A stretch of 64,000 nucleotides of DNA from positions 186,001-250,000 of the forward strand of contig JAJFJQ010000028.1 in the NCBI GenBank assembly GCA_021773835.1. Direction: 5' to 3'. Positions 19,884 to 28,213 of the stretch are shown in pieces (position 1 is the first letter of the stretch; each line of letters opens with the position of its first letter). A model generated the notes under the pieces. That model was not told where the DNA came from and ran no database searches. It worked only from the letters and a program-made list of their open reading frames with translations. The position numbers were made by a program, and so were the translations under genes. Source of the DNA: Gammaproteobacteria bacterium. GTDB taxonomy: Bacteria; Pseudomonadota; Gammaproteobacteria; Ga0077536.

Positions 19884-19981
19884 ATCACGTACTCCAATGT
19901 GTGTTTAATTTCGCGGTGGCTGAAAATATCTAAGCGCTGTGCGAACGGCCGGTAATTCGGGCTGAGGAACGGCGGTCTTGA

Positions 19982-21079
19982 TTATAAGACCTCGGCATTT
20001 AGTTCTTGGTTTAATCGCACCAGGAGCTCACCGGCGACCTCCCCAGTTTCCCACTTTCCGTCTTTGTCCAGTACCACGAGCTCAGTTTTGTTGCCTACAC
20101 CGGTGAGACTGAGCTGAAATTTGGCTTCATCTCCGCCCCAAAACTTAAGTTTGGAAAATACACCCTTCTTCTTTTCAGCGTTTCCGCCCTTTGGCATTCG
20201 AACAAAATAGAGGCCTCGATTCTGGTCCTCTTGTTCGACTTGAATACCAGCGCGCCCAAGTGCGGAAGCGGTACTCTTCCATGCGACTGAAAACTCCTCG
20301 GCAAGCGTTAAATAGACCTTGCCGCCACCTGCGCTAACGATTTCTGCACGCTGAGATCTTGCTTCTATTGTTGAGTTCGCCTCGTCTGCGCCTTCTGGCG
20401 AAACCGTTTCTTCTACATAGGATCCTGCGCTACGGCCGGCGTTACCACCGAGTTCTTCTTCGATGCGCTCGACCACTCTCCGTTCAAACGGAATATCGCG
20501 CTCACGTGCTTGCCAGACCAACTTATCGCCCTGTCCGATTAACTCCTCCCCACGATGTGAAACGTAAAGTAGGGTCGTACCGGGTTCTTGACCAGGTTCG
20601 GCAAAAATTTTGAATTTATCTCGAGTCAGCTCTTCCTGATTTTCGTTCCAGGCGGTTTCAATAACACCGAGTTCTTCATCGTCGAGTTCCAATCCGTAGC
20701 CCAGCCCACTCCAAAATTCGCGCAATTGGGGCCATATCTGCGATGTAACACCCTCGACTGCGAGAATGTGTTCGTTTTCAAGCAATTTAATTGCGCCGGA
20801 TTCTGTCCGCTCAAGTTCGACATCACGTTTACGTTCAGCAGCGCGTTCCTGAAAGGTGGAGAAGCTCGCTGACTCGCCTTCCCCCGGTTCAGGAATTGCC
20901 ATGTGATCCTGGATCGCGTCGGTGGTTAGATCAGGCGGGACCTCAAGATCCGGTAGGTTTTTGCTCTTCTTATATTCCGTACGCTTGTCCGGCAATACTT
21001 TGTCCAAGGTTGGAACTATGGAGGTGCATCCAGCCAGCAATGCGAGCGCTAGCGCACTCACTAAGCACGTCTTCCACAT
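19982..21079 (-). CDS. bamC: Outer-membrane assembly lipoprotein BamC
   Basis: A lipoprotein of the BAM complex (formerly NlpB/DapX). From ATG 21079 it is 365 residues with signal MWKTCLVSALALALLAGC and lipobox LAGC. An unstructured segment rich in Pro and Lys follows (KRTEYKKSKNLPDLEVPPDL), the part that binds BamD in E. coli, then two helix-grip domains. The frame is open 35 codons further upstream, but the signal peptide and AGAGG 10 nt before the ATG favour this start. It follows dapA by 58 bp, the classical dapA-bamC pair. Confidence 0.9.
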   Translation of the reverse strand: MWKTCLVSALALALLAGCTSIVPTLDKVLPDKRTEYKKSKNLPDLEVPPDLTTDAIQDHMAIPEPGEGESASFSTFQERAAERKRDVELERTESGAIKLLENEHILAVEGVTSQIWPQLREFWSGLGYGLELDDEELGVIETAWNENQEELTRDKFKIFAEPGQEPGTTLLYVSHRGEELIGQGDKLVWQARERDIPFERRVVERIEEELGGNAGRSAGSYVEETVSPEGADEANSTIEARSQRAEIVSAGGGKVYLTLAEEFSVAWKSTASALGRAGIQVEQEDQNRGLYFVRMPKGGNAEKKKGVFSKLKFWGGDEAKFQLSLTGVGNKTELVVLDKDGKWETGEVAGELLVRLNQELNAEVL

Positions 21080-21137
21080 CGTTGAGTGGCCTCTTAGATT
21101 TCTTTCCATCGCGATCACCGAATGCTTCGTTCGTAGC

Positions 21138-22040
21138 TCAGCATTCATATTCGATCTCAGCCTTAGCGAGTGCTTTACTGACACGTTTCTGGCCAGCGCT
21201 GGACAACCATGTCATCGGCAATCTAATACCTACTTCTGCTAAGCCCATCGCGTGGACGGCCCATTTGACCGGTATTGGGTTAGATTCGCAAAAAAGTTCA
21301 TCATGCAGCAGCGCGAGGTCAGCGTCGATCTCTTGCGCGTGTTTCGAGTCGCCATCGAGGGCAGCGGTGCAAAGCTCACTCATTTTCCGGGGTGCAACGT
21401 TGGCCGTGACCGATATCACCCCATCTCCGCCGGCAAGCATGAACTCGCGGCCGGTAGCGTCGTCACCGCTAAGTAGTATGAAATCGGCGCCGCACTCGTT
21501 TCTCAATTGAGCGACCCGATTGACCTCACCCGTTGCTTCTTTGACCCCGATAATATTGTCAATTTTCGCTAATCGAGTAATCGTCGCGGGTTGCATATCG
21601 CACGCTGTCCGGCCGGGCACATTGTAGAGGATTTGCGGTATCGGAACCGCGTCGGCGATAGCCTTATGGTGTTGATAAAGCCCTTCCTGAGTTGGCTTGT
21701 TGTAGTAGGGGGTGACCAGTAAACAGGCATCCGCGCCTGCTTTCGCCGCGCATTCGGTTAAGCGTATGGCTTCCGACGTCGAATTCGCCCCGGTCCCTGC
21801 GATGACTGGAATGCGGCCGTTGATATGACGGACTACTCGGGCAATCGCGTCACAATGCTCCTCCTCGCTTAAGGTTGCTGATTCACCGGTGGTTCCAACC
21901 GCGACGATCGCGGCGGTGCCGTTAGTAACGTGAAAGTCTAGAAGACTTTCAAACCGATCCCAATCGATGGGCGCATCGGGCGCGACCCCGCCAAGCATGG
22001 GGGTAACGACCGCGACCATACTTCCGCGAAAAAGTGACAT
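21138..22040 (-). CDS. dapA: 4-hydroxy-tetrahydrodipicolinate synthase
   Basis: It condenses pyruvate with aspartate semialdehyde in the lysine/diaminopimelate pathway. The 300-residue TIM-barrel protein has the GTTGES motif, the catalytic tyrosine in VTPYYNKPTQEG, the arginine in NVPGRTA, and the Schiff-base lysine in IIGVKEATG. It is first in dapA-bamC-MBL on the minus strand, with a recognisable promoter upstream. Confidence 0.96.
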   Translation of the reverse strand: MSLFRGSMVAVVTPMLGGVAPDAPIDWDRFESLLDFHVTNGTAAIVAVGTTGESATLSEEEHCDAIARVVRHINGRIPVIAGTGANSTSEAIRLTECAAKAGADACLLVTPYYNKPTQEGLYQHHKAIADAVPIPQILYNVPGRTACDMQPATITRLAKIDNIIGVKEATGEVNRVAQLRNECGADFILLSGDDATGREFMLAGGDGVISVTANVAPRKMSELCTAALDGDSKHAQEIDADLALLHDELFCESNPIPVKWAVHAMGLAEVGIRLPMTWLSSAGQKRVSKALAKAEIEYEC

Positions 22041-22067
22041 GTGAAAATCTCTCTAACTCAACCGAAT

Positions 22068-22096
22068 ATGGTAACTTTCCGCCTCAGCTATGACAA
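22068..22096 (-). promoter_or_regulatory. Probable sigma-70 promoter of dapA-bamC
   Basis: On the minus strand TTGTCA (22091-22096) and TACCAT (22068-22073) are separated by 17 bp, giving 5 of 6 and 4 of 6 consensus matches. The -10 lies 28 bp before the dapA ATG, in the 177 bp region shared with the divergent gcvR-like gene. Confidence 0.55.
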
Positions 22097-22217
22097 GGAG
22101 AGGCGGGTTTCAGTTCCGCACATCTAAGCATGTGACCAGCCGACTACCCTTGCGAATAGGTTGTATAAGCATGCACAATGAGTTTCGTTCACAGCCTACT
22201 CCGTCGACCCCCAACTA

Positions 22218-22745
22218 ATGCAGAATTACGTTGCAATATCCGCGATCGGACATAATCGGCCTGGGCTTATTGAACCATTCATTAAAGCCGTCCGCGATTG
22301 CGGTTGCAGCGTGGTCGATAGTCGTATGACCGTGCTGGGCGATCGGTTTGCCATGATGATGTTGCTTTCGGGCAGCTGGAGCGCTATCGCAAAGATTGAA
22401 AATTTGTTGCCCCGCCTCGACGAGCAGCTTGAGATCACCACAATTGCCGAGCGTGCTGAATCGCGCAAACGCGAAGGTAGTTCAATGCCGTATGCAGTCG
22501 AAGTGGTAGCCGTCGACGGTGCTGGCATCGTGCACGATATCATCCATTTTTTCTCGCAACGAGACATTAATATCGAAGATCTTTATTCTGGGACTTACTC
22601 GGCGGCCCATACAGGGACACCCATGTTTTCACTGCATATGACTATCGGTGTCCCAACGGACATCTCGATTGCGACGCTACGGGGAGAATTCATGGAATTT
22701 TGCGATCAACTGAATCTCGACTCGATTATGGAGCCTGTTAAATAG
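22218..22745 (+). CDS. GcvR-like double ACT-domain protein
   Basis: The 175-residue protein consists of two ACT domains, the first starting AISAIGHNRPGLIEPFIKAV and the second VEVVAVDGAGIVHDIIHFF. This is the architecture of the glycine cleavage system repressor GcvR, which acts through GcvA in E. coli. It is divergent from dapA, as gcvR is in other gammaproteobacteria. No DNA-binding domain is present, so any regulation must be through a partner. No gcvA or gcv genes are in the window. Confidence 0.75.
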   Translation: MQNYVAISAIGHNRPGLIEPFIKAVRDCGCSVVDSRMTVLGDRFAMMMLLSGSWSAIAKIENLLPRLDEQLEITTIAERAESRKREGSSMPYAVEVVAVDGAGIVHDIIHFFSQRDINIEDLYSGTYSAAHTGTPMFSLHMTIGVPTDISIATLRGEFMEFCDQLNLDSIMEPVK

Positions 22746-22792
22746 TCGGACCCACCGACACATACTGAAATCCACCTGTAGGTCGGCGATTC

Positions 22793-24178
22793 TTGAATTC
22801 ACCAAAGCGCCTATTTGTTCTCGATGCCGACGTGTTGGTCCACGACCCATCGGCTATCTTCAACTTCAAGGAACATGACATCTATATACCGATGGCAGTG
22901 TTAGAGGAACTGGACTCGGCAAAGAATGGTGTCTCTGAAGTTGCTCGAAACGCCCGTCAAGTTAGCCGGACACTCGACGATCTCATTGGCGCTGGCGACC
23001 GCGCCGCGATCGAATCCGGGTTGCAGTTGCCATCCGCTTCCAAGCTGAGGGGCGGGTTAGTGTTCTTGCAAACTACCGACCTTGAAGCTTCGAGCGCTGG
23101 TGACAAGCTGCCCGGTAAGCTACCGAACGATAGTATTCTCCGCACCGCGCTGAGTCTAACCACACTACATCCTACAACCGAAGTCACGCTTGTTTCTAAA
23201 AATATCAACTTACGCATTAAGGCGCGTATCGCCGGCATTACGGCCGAAGACTACTATAACGATAAGACGCTCGACGACGTTGATCTTTTATACAGCGGGT
23301 TGCGGGAGTTAGACGACACCGAATGGAAGCGTATACAAAGCGAAGCGGAAATTACCCAGTATTCGGATAACGCAGCGTACGCGGTTGGACCGGAACCACT
23401 TCGGGAAGTTTTCCCCAATGAGTGCCTTTACACACCGTCCGGCGACGTCGAAATGATTGTTAGGCAATCAAAAAACGGCACGTACTTGCTTGAGCAAGCG
23501 CACGATTATCGGCGCCAAGAAAACGCCATTTGGGGGATAAGGGCACGCAATACGGAGCAAAACTTCGCACTAAACCTGCTAATGGACCCGACCATCGAGT
23601 TTGTTTCTTTGATTGGCGTTGCCGGGACCGGTAAGACGTTATTGGCACTGGCGGCTGGGTTAGCCCAATCGATGGAGAACAAGCGCTACCGTGAGATCGT
23701 AATGACGCGAGAAACTATCTCTGTTGGGGAAGACATTGGTTACCTCCCGGGCACCGAAGAGGAGAAAATGACGCCTTGGATGGGCGCACTTATGGATAAC
23801 ATCGAGGTCTTGACGGACACCGTTGAGGGAGGCGAATGGGGCCGGGGAGCAACTTCCGACCTGCTAAAAAACCGGATCAAAATACGGTCCTTGAGCTTTA
23901 TGCGCGGACGCACCTTTCTCGATCGCTACATTATTATTGATGAAGCCCAGAACCTCACTGCCAAACAAATGCGGACATTGATAACACGTGCCGGTCCGGG
24001 CTCGAAGATTGTCTGTATCGGTAACATTGCGCAAATTGATACGCCGTATCTTAGCGGGATCACGTCGGGTTTAACCTACGTTGTGGATCGTTTTCGAGCG
24101 TGGGAGCACAGCGGTCACATCACGCTAACCCGTGGGGAACGCTCAGGTCTGGCAGATTACGCGACATCCCATCTCTAG
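22793..24178 (+). CDS. PhoH-family protein with PIN domain (PhoH2)
   Basis: A 461-residue fusion of an N-terminal PIN ribonuclease domain (about residues 1-140, with FVLDADVLVHDP and later acidic residues) and a C-terminal PhoH-type ATPase (about 240-461). The ATPase has Walker A GVAGTGKT near 274-281, Walker B IIIDEAQN and an arginine-rich end (LTRGERSGLADYA). PhoH2 proteins are ATP-driven RNA unwinding nucleases. The start is TTG 22793; no in-frame ATG precedes the conserved PIN start. It converges on the AI-2E permease gene. Confidence 0.87.
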   Translation: MNSPKRLFVLDADVLVHDPSAIFNFKEHDIYIPMAVLEELDSAKNGVSEVARNARQVSRTLDDLIGAGDRAAIESGLQLPSASKLRGGLVFLQTTDLEASSAGDKLPGKLPNDSILRTALSLTTLHPTTEVTLVSKNINLRIKARIAGITAEDYYNDKTLDDVDLLYSGLRELDDTEWKRIQSEAEITQYSDNAAYAVGPEPLREVFPNECLYTPSGDVEMIVRQSKNGTYLLEQAHDYRRQENAIWGIRARNTEQNFALNLLMDPTIEFVSLIGVAGTGKTLLALAAGLAQSMENKRYREIVMTRETISVGEDIGYLPGTEEEKMTPWMGALMDNIEVLTDTVEGGEWGRGATSDLLKNRIKIRSLSFMRGRTFLDRYIIIDEAQNLTAKQMRTLITRAGPGSKIVCIGNIAQIDTPYLSGITSGLTYVVDRFRAWEHSGHITLTRGERSGLADYATSHL

Positions 24179-24189
24179 CGCCGGCGTTA

Positions 24190-24205
24190 CCGGCCGTTAG
24201 GCCGG
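24190..24205. terminator. GC-rich hairpin between convergent phoH and permease genes
   Basis: CCGGCC (24190-24195), loop GTTA, and GGCCGG (24200-24205) form a perfect 6 bp stem in the 18 bp gap between the two convergent genes. It overlaps the permease stop. No T-tract follows, so termination activity is uncertain. Confidence 0.35.
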
Positions 24206-25261
24206 CTCCAAATCACTTGTACGCGGCCATGCATTCAGTAGTGATTTGACCAATGTCGCGAGCGGTATTGCGAAAAACACGCCCCAAAAACCCCATAAGC
24301 CGCCAAACACGAGAACTGCGATGATTATTGCTACCGGGTGTAAGTTAACGACATCGGAAAACAGCAGCGGCACCAGTAAATTTCCGTCGAGCGCTTGCAA
24401 GATCGCATAAGTCACCATTATCCAAACGAAATCGTTGCCCCAACCCAATTGTAAATATCCAGCGAGCGCGACCGGTAAAGTAACGACCGCTGCTCCCAAA
24501 TAGGGGACTATCACGGATAAGCCTACAATGACGCCTAGTAACGGCGCATACGACAAGCCTAAAAATGAAAACGCGGTATAAGTGACACTGCCGACAATAA
24601 ATATTTCATATACCTTTCCGCGTACGTAATTACCGATTTGATCATCCATCTCGGACCAGACACGTTCGAGGACACCGCGGTCGTTCGGCAGAAATGACGT
24701 GAACCACGCGACCAGCTGCACCTTATCTTTCAGAAAAAAGAATACGAGCACGGGTCCTAGGATCAGATATATAAGCACGGTCACGATTGCTGGGATTGAG
24801 GCCAAGGAGATCGATAAGACGCTCTGCCCAAGACCGCTAATACCACCTCGGATTGCATTGATAACGTTATCTATCTGCGGCGCCGTTACGAAATTTGGAT
24901 ACAGTTCGGGGAGCCGCAGGAGTAATTCTCGTCCTTCATTGATCATCCTAGGTAGTTCTTGGACGAAATTGGTTATCTGGCGAGACAGGATCGGCATCAA
25001 CCCAAGGAGCAGAAATATCAACACCGCGAGAAATGCCGTAAACACTATAGTCACCGCTAGCAGCCGAGGGACACCACGTCGTTCAAGTTGGGTAACGGTG
25101 CCTTCCAAGAGATACGCTATGATCACCGCCGCCAATGCCGGGGCCAACATATGGCCAAAATATAAAATTACGACAGTGCTGATAACTAGCAGCAGAACCA
25201 GCAATACCGCCTGCGGATGGGAGAAATAGCGGCGATACCAAATACTGACGATGTCAAACAT
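24197..25261 (-). CDS. AI-2E family (PerM-like) transporter
   Basis: A 354-residue inner-membrane protein with about eight hydrophobic segments, of the UPF0118/AI-2E exporter family. Family blocks visible are the N-terminal LAPALAAVIIAYLLEGTV, the central LILGPVLVFFFLKDK, and the C-terminal SVIVPYLGAAVVTLPVAL and VFGGLWGFWGVFFAIPLATL. Members transport varied substrates (AI-2, Na+/H+, indole derivatives have been proposed), so the substrate here is unknown. It converges with phoH2; the 146 bp upstream region separates it from a divergent parA-like gene. Confidence 0.85.
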   Translation of the reverse strand: MFDIVSIWYRRYFSHPQAVLLVLLLVISTVVILYFGHMLAPALAAVIIAYLLEGTVTQLERRGVPRLLAVTIVFTAFLAVLIFLLLGLMPILSRQITNFVQELPRMINEGRELLLRLPELYPNFVTAPQIDNVINAIRGGISGLGQSVLSISLASIPAIVTVLIYLILGPVLVFFFLKDKVQLVAWFTSFLPNDRGVLERVWSEMDDQIGNYVRGKVYEIFIVGSVTYTAFSFLGLSYAPLLGVIVGLSVIVPYLGAAVVTLPVALAGYLQLGWGNDFVWIMVTYAILQALDGNLLVPLLFSDVVNLHPVAIIIAVLVFGGLWGFWGVFFAIPLATLVKSLLNAWPRTSDLEPA

Positions 25262-25410
25262 AGATGGTGGCGACGTTGGGCGCGATAATGAACAATGTTT
25301 GACGAGTATATCGTTGGCTTAAGGCGCACCACAACAGAGTTGAACACCGGTCATTGTATTGATGAAACAGTGTCCTGCATCACGGCGCCAATATCGCTAG
25401 ACTATCGGTG

Positions 25411-26178
25411 ATGAAAATTTTTGCCACCTACAATATTAAGGGCGGAGTCGGCAAAACCGCGAGCGCAGTTAATCTTGCTTATTTGTCGGGGCAGAGCGGT
25501 TTTCGGACGCTCGTGTGGGACCTTGACGCACAAGGTGCCGCAACCTATTACTTTCGCGCGCCACCCCACATTAAGGGTGGCAGCGAACGCTTACTCCGGC
25601 GTAAACGTAATCTCCCAAAAGCTATTCGCGCTACCGCCTACCTCAACTTGGATTTAATTCCCGCCGATTTCTCGCTGCGTAACCTCGATATAGACCTGAG
25701 CTCAGAGAAAAATCCCGAGCGCCGGTTGCGTAAACTGTTGAGCTCAGTGAAGGACAACTATGATGTCGCGATCTTAGATTGCGCGCCAACAATCTCGCTC
25801 GCCTCAGAAAACGTTATCCATATGTCGGATTGGCTGTTGGTGCCGTTAATACCAACGCACCTATCGATTCGGGCCTACGATCAACTCAAAGAATTTTTTG
25901 TCTCCAATGCGCTCGATACGAATCATTTATTGCCATTTTTCTCGATGGTCGATAAGCGAAAGCGCTTACATCGAGACCTGATTGTCGAGTTTGCAGCAGG
26001 GAACCCCGAGCTCCTACGGACCTATATTCCCTATTTGAGTCAGATCGAACAGATGGGCGTTCATCGCGCACCCGTTGGCGCTTATGCCGGAACTGGCGTT
26101 GGTGGACGGGCATTTGACGCGTTATGGCAGGCAATAATGATTCGTACCGTACTGGCACCCCAAGTGGGATCGTCATAA
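25411..26178 (+). CDS. Orphan ParA-family ATPase
   Basis: A 255-residue deviant-Walker ATPase (MinD/ParA class). It has KGGVGKT near residues 10-16, DLDAQGAATYYF as the A' motif, and Walker B VAILDCAPT. No parB gene or parS-like repeat lies nearby, so this is not a chromosome partition pair and its cargo is unknown. GTG 25408 directly precedes the ATG and is an alternative start. It ends 4 bp before queG and is probably cotranscribed with it. A second, divergent ParA is encoded on the other side of queG. Confidence 0.82.
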   Translation: MKIFATYNIKGGVGKTASAVNLAYLSGQSGFRTLVWDLDAQGAATYYFRAPPHIKGGSERLLRRKRNLPKAIRATAYLNLDLIPADFSLRNLDIDLSSEKNPERRLRKLLSSVKDNYDVAILDCAPTISLASENVIHMSDWLLVPLIPTHLSIRAYDQLKEFFVSNALDTNHLLPFFSMVDKRKRLHRDLIVEFAAGNPELLRTYIPYLSQIEQMGVHRAPVGAYAGTGVGGRAFDALWQAIMIRTVLAPQVGSS

Positions 26179-26182
26179 GACA

Positions 26183-27304
26183 ATGACCAAGCCTTCCGAG
26201 GAACCGGATCAGCTACCGGATCCGGTAGTACTGAGAGACCAGATCCGTGCGTGGGGTCTTGAATTGGGATTCCAGCAAGTCGGGATCACGGGAACTGAGC
26301 TAGCCGAAGATGAGCGGCGGTTAGAGTTGTGGTTGGATCAGCACCACCACGGTGAGATGAATTACATGCAGAAGCACGGGTCGATGCGCTCGCGACCGAC
26401 AGAGCTGATGCCGCAAACGATATCGGTAATATCGACCCGAATGAATTATATGTCGGAGCATGGCGAGGACCCGATCGCAACGCTAGCGGATCCAGCAAGC
26501 GCCTATGTTTCGAGGTATGCGCTGGGTCGCGACTATCACAAGCTCATGCGCTCACGTCTGAAGAAGCTGGGACAAAGAATCAGTGAGGTAATAGATAAAT
26601 TCGATTATCGCGTCTTTACCGACAGCGCGCCCGTGCTTGAACGCGCTCTTGCCCGCAAAGCAGGCCTCGGGTGGTTCGGCAAACACTCGAATTTAATCAG
26701 CCGCGACGACGGATCATGGTTTTTTATCGGCGAAATTTATACCGATCTTCAATTACCTTTCGACCCTCCATTCAACGACGACCATTGCGGACGATGCGTG
26801 GCGTGTATCGATGTATGCCCCACTCAAGCCATTGTCGCACCGTACGAGGTGGACGCCCGCCGTTGCATTTCGTATTTGACGATCGAGTATCGCGGCATAA
26901 TACCGCTGGAATTCCGAACGTCGATTGGTAACCGGATTTTTGGCTGTGACGATTGTCAGCTTGTGTGCCCTTGGAATCGGTTCGCGAAACTGAGTACGGA
27001 AAAGGATTTTAGCCCGCGCTTCAAGCTCGATTCATGTTCCTTATTGGAGCTTTTTACATGGTCGGAGAGTGAGTTTAATCAACGTACCGAAGGCTCGGCG
27101 ATAAGGCGAGTTTCCTACGATCAGTGGTTACGTAATCTAGCCGTCGCGTTAGGTAATGCGCCACCTTCGACCGTGGTCCTTGAGGCACTGGAAAGTCGGC
27201 TAAATACTGCGTCCCCTCTAGTCGCAGAGCATATTACGTGGGCGATTGAACAACAAAAACATGGTGCGGAAATCACCGAACCGGTGAACAAGCAGATATT
27301 CTGA
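26183..27304 (+). CDS. queG: Epoxyqueuosine reductase QueG
   Basis: It reduces epoxyqueuosine to queuosine in tRNA, the last step of queuosine synthesis, using cobalamin and two [4Fe-4S] clusters. The 373-residue protein has VFTDSAPVLERALARKAGLGWFGK (active-site Asp in the first part), the ferredoxin-like CGRCVACIDVCP near residue 202, and the second cluster motif CDDCQLVCPWN. C-terminal HEAT-like helices follow. The queC gene and the end of queE, earlier pathway steps, are at the right end of the window. It is convergent with a ParA gene, with a 2 bp gap. Confidence 0.94.
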   Translation: MTKPSEEPDQLPDPVVLRDQIRAWGLELGFQQVGITGTELAEDERRLELWLDQHHHGEMNYMQKHGSMRSRPTELMPQTISVISTRMNYMSEHGEDPIATLADPASAYVSRYALGRDYHKLMRSRLKKLGQRISEVIDKFDYRVFTDSAPVLERALARKAGLGWFGKHSNLISRDDGSWFFIGEIYTDLQLPFDPPFNDDHCGRCVACIDVCPTQAIVAPYEVDARRCISYLTIEYRGIIPLEFRTSIGNRIFGCDDCQLVCPWNRFAKLSTEKDFSPRFKLDSCSLLELFTWSESEFNQRTEGSAIRRVSYDQWLRNLAVALGNAPPSTVVLEALESRLNTASPLVAEHITWAIEQQKHGAEITEPVNKQIF

Positions 27305-27306
27305 AA

Positions 27307-27987
27307 CTAGCTAGCCGCGGACTCGGACTTTGAAGTCAACTGCTCTGAGTCGAGCCACGTTAATAGTGGTTGCCAGGACTCGACATCGGTTTTTACGCGA
27401 TATTGCGGTAGCTCAAAAATTCCTTGTCCCAATCCAGCCGCATGGACGTAAGCTTGGGCGTCACGCAAGCTAGTAATGAATGGGATCTCCAATGCCTTTA
27501 GAAAACGCAGGAGTGCTTGGTAGACGCGTGTATTCTTTTTAACCCGATTGGCAACAACACCAATGCGTCCATCGCGCGGTTTGATTTTTGCGCACAACAG
27601 CAAATCGCCAATACAGCGTGACGCCGCATGAATATCAATTTCGGACGGCAATACTGGAATCACCACCGCATCCGCGTCGCGCGTAAATTCTTCAAGCGTT
27701 TCCCGCGTGGTACCTGCCGGCGTATCTACGATAACGTGCGTCGCGTCCAAGGAAGTATGCAACTGCCATGATCGCGTTGTTCGTGTACTACGCTCGAATG
27801 CCTTTACCAGGTCTATCGACGGACGATCGGCCGGTCGCGCGGCGATCCATCGAGCGCTAGACCCCTGTGGATCGTAATCCATCAGTACTACCTTACCCCC
27901 GGCGTTGGCGTAATAGGCGGCCAGGTTGGTGGCGAGGGTGGTTTTTCCGGACCCACCCTTGGGGTTCATTACTACAACCTTACGCAT
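27307..27987 (-). CDS. Second orphan ParA-family ATPase
   Basis: A 226-residue ParA/MinD-class ATPase with MNPKGGSGKTTLATNLAAYY at residues 7-26 (contains the deviant Walker A), MDYDPQGSSARWIAAR, and Walker B HVIVDTPAGT. It is shorter than true ParA and lacks a helix-turn-helix. No ParB is encoded nearby. It is divergent from the acyltransferase-hydrolase gene across a 226 bp AT-rich gap, which hints at shared control. Its function could be positioning of a membrane or granule cargo, but that is a guess. Confidence 0.82.
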   Translation of the reverse strand: MRKVVVMNPKGGSGKTTLATNLAAYYANAGGKVVLMDYDPQGSSARWIAARPADRPSIDLVKAFERSTRTTRSWQLHTSLDATHVIVDTPAGTTRETLEEFTRDADAVVIPVLPSEIDIHAASRCIGDLLLCAKIKPRDGRIGVVANRVKKNTRVYQALLRFLKALEIPFITSLRDAQAYVHAAGLGQGIFELPQYRVKTDVESWQPLLTWLDSEQLTSKSESAAS

Positions 27988-28213
27988 ACCCAGATCAGCT
28001 CGCTTCCTTACCGAAAGTAACTGCCGAATCCCTCATTTCCTTATACATGGCTATCACTTTTTTAGGGCTTCTTCGATGCTGTATTCAGCGGTCGAATAAG
28101 CGTGCGATGCGACTATCATAAGTAATCCGCCACGGCGTTGCCACGTGAACATTTTTAGACCATCCTTTTATACCATTGTATCGAATTAGTATTTACCGCA
28201 AGAGAATTACCAA

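Noticed and set aside
22150-22179. Promoter of the gcvR-like gene (TTGCGA ... CACAAT)
   Set aside because: The -10 is poor and a better-looking TATAAG nearby has the wrong spacing, so no reliable call can be made.
25411-27987. Chromosome or plasmid partition locus
   Set aside because: Two ParA-type genes are present, but there is no ParB, no parS-like repeat and no replication gene next to them.
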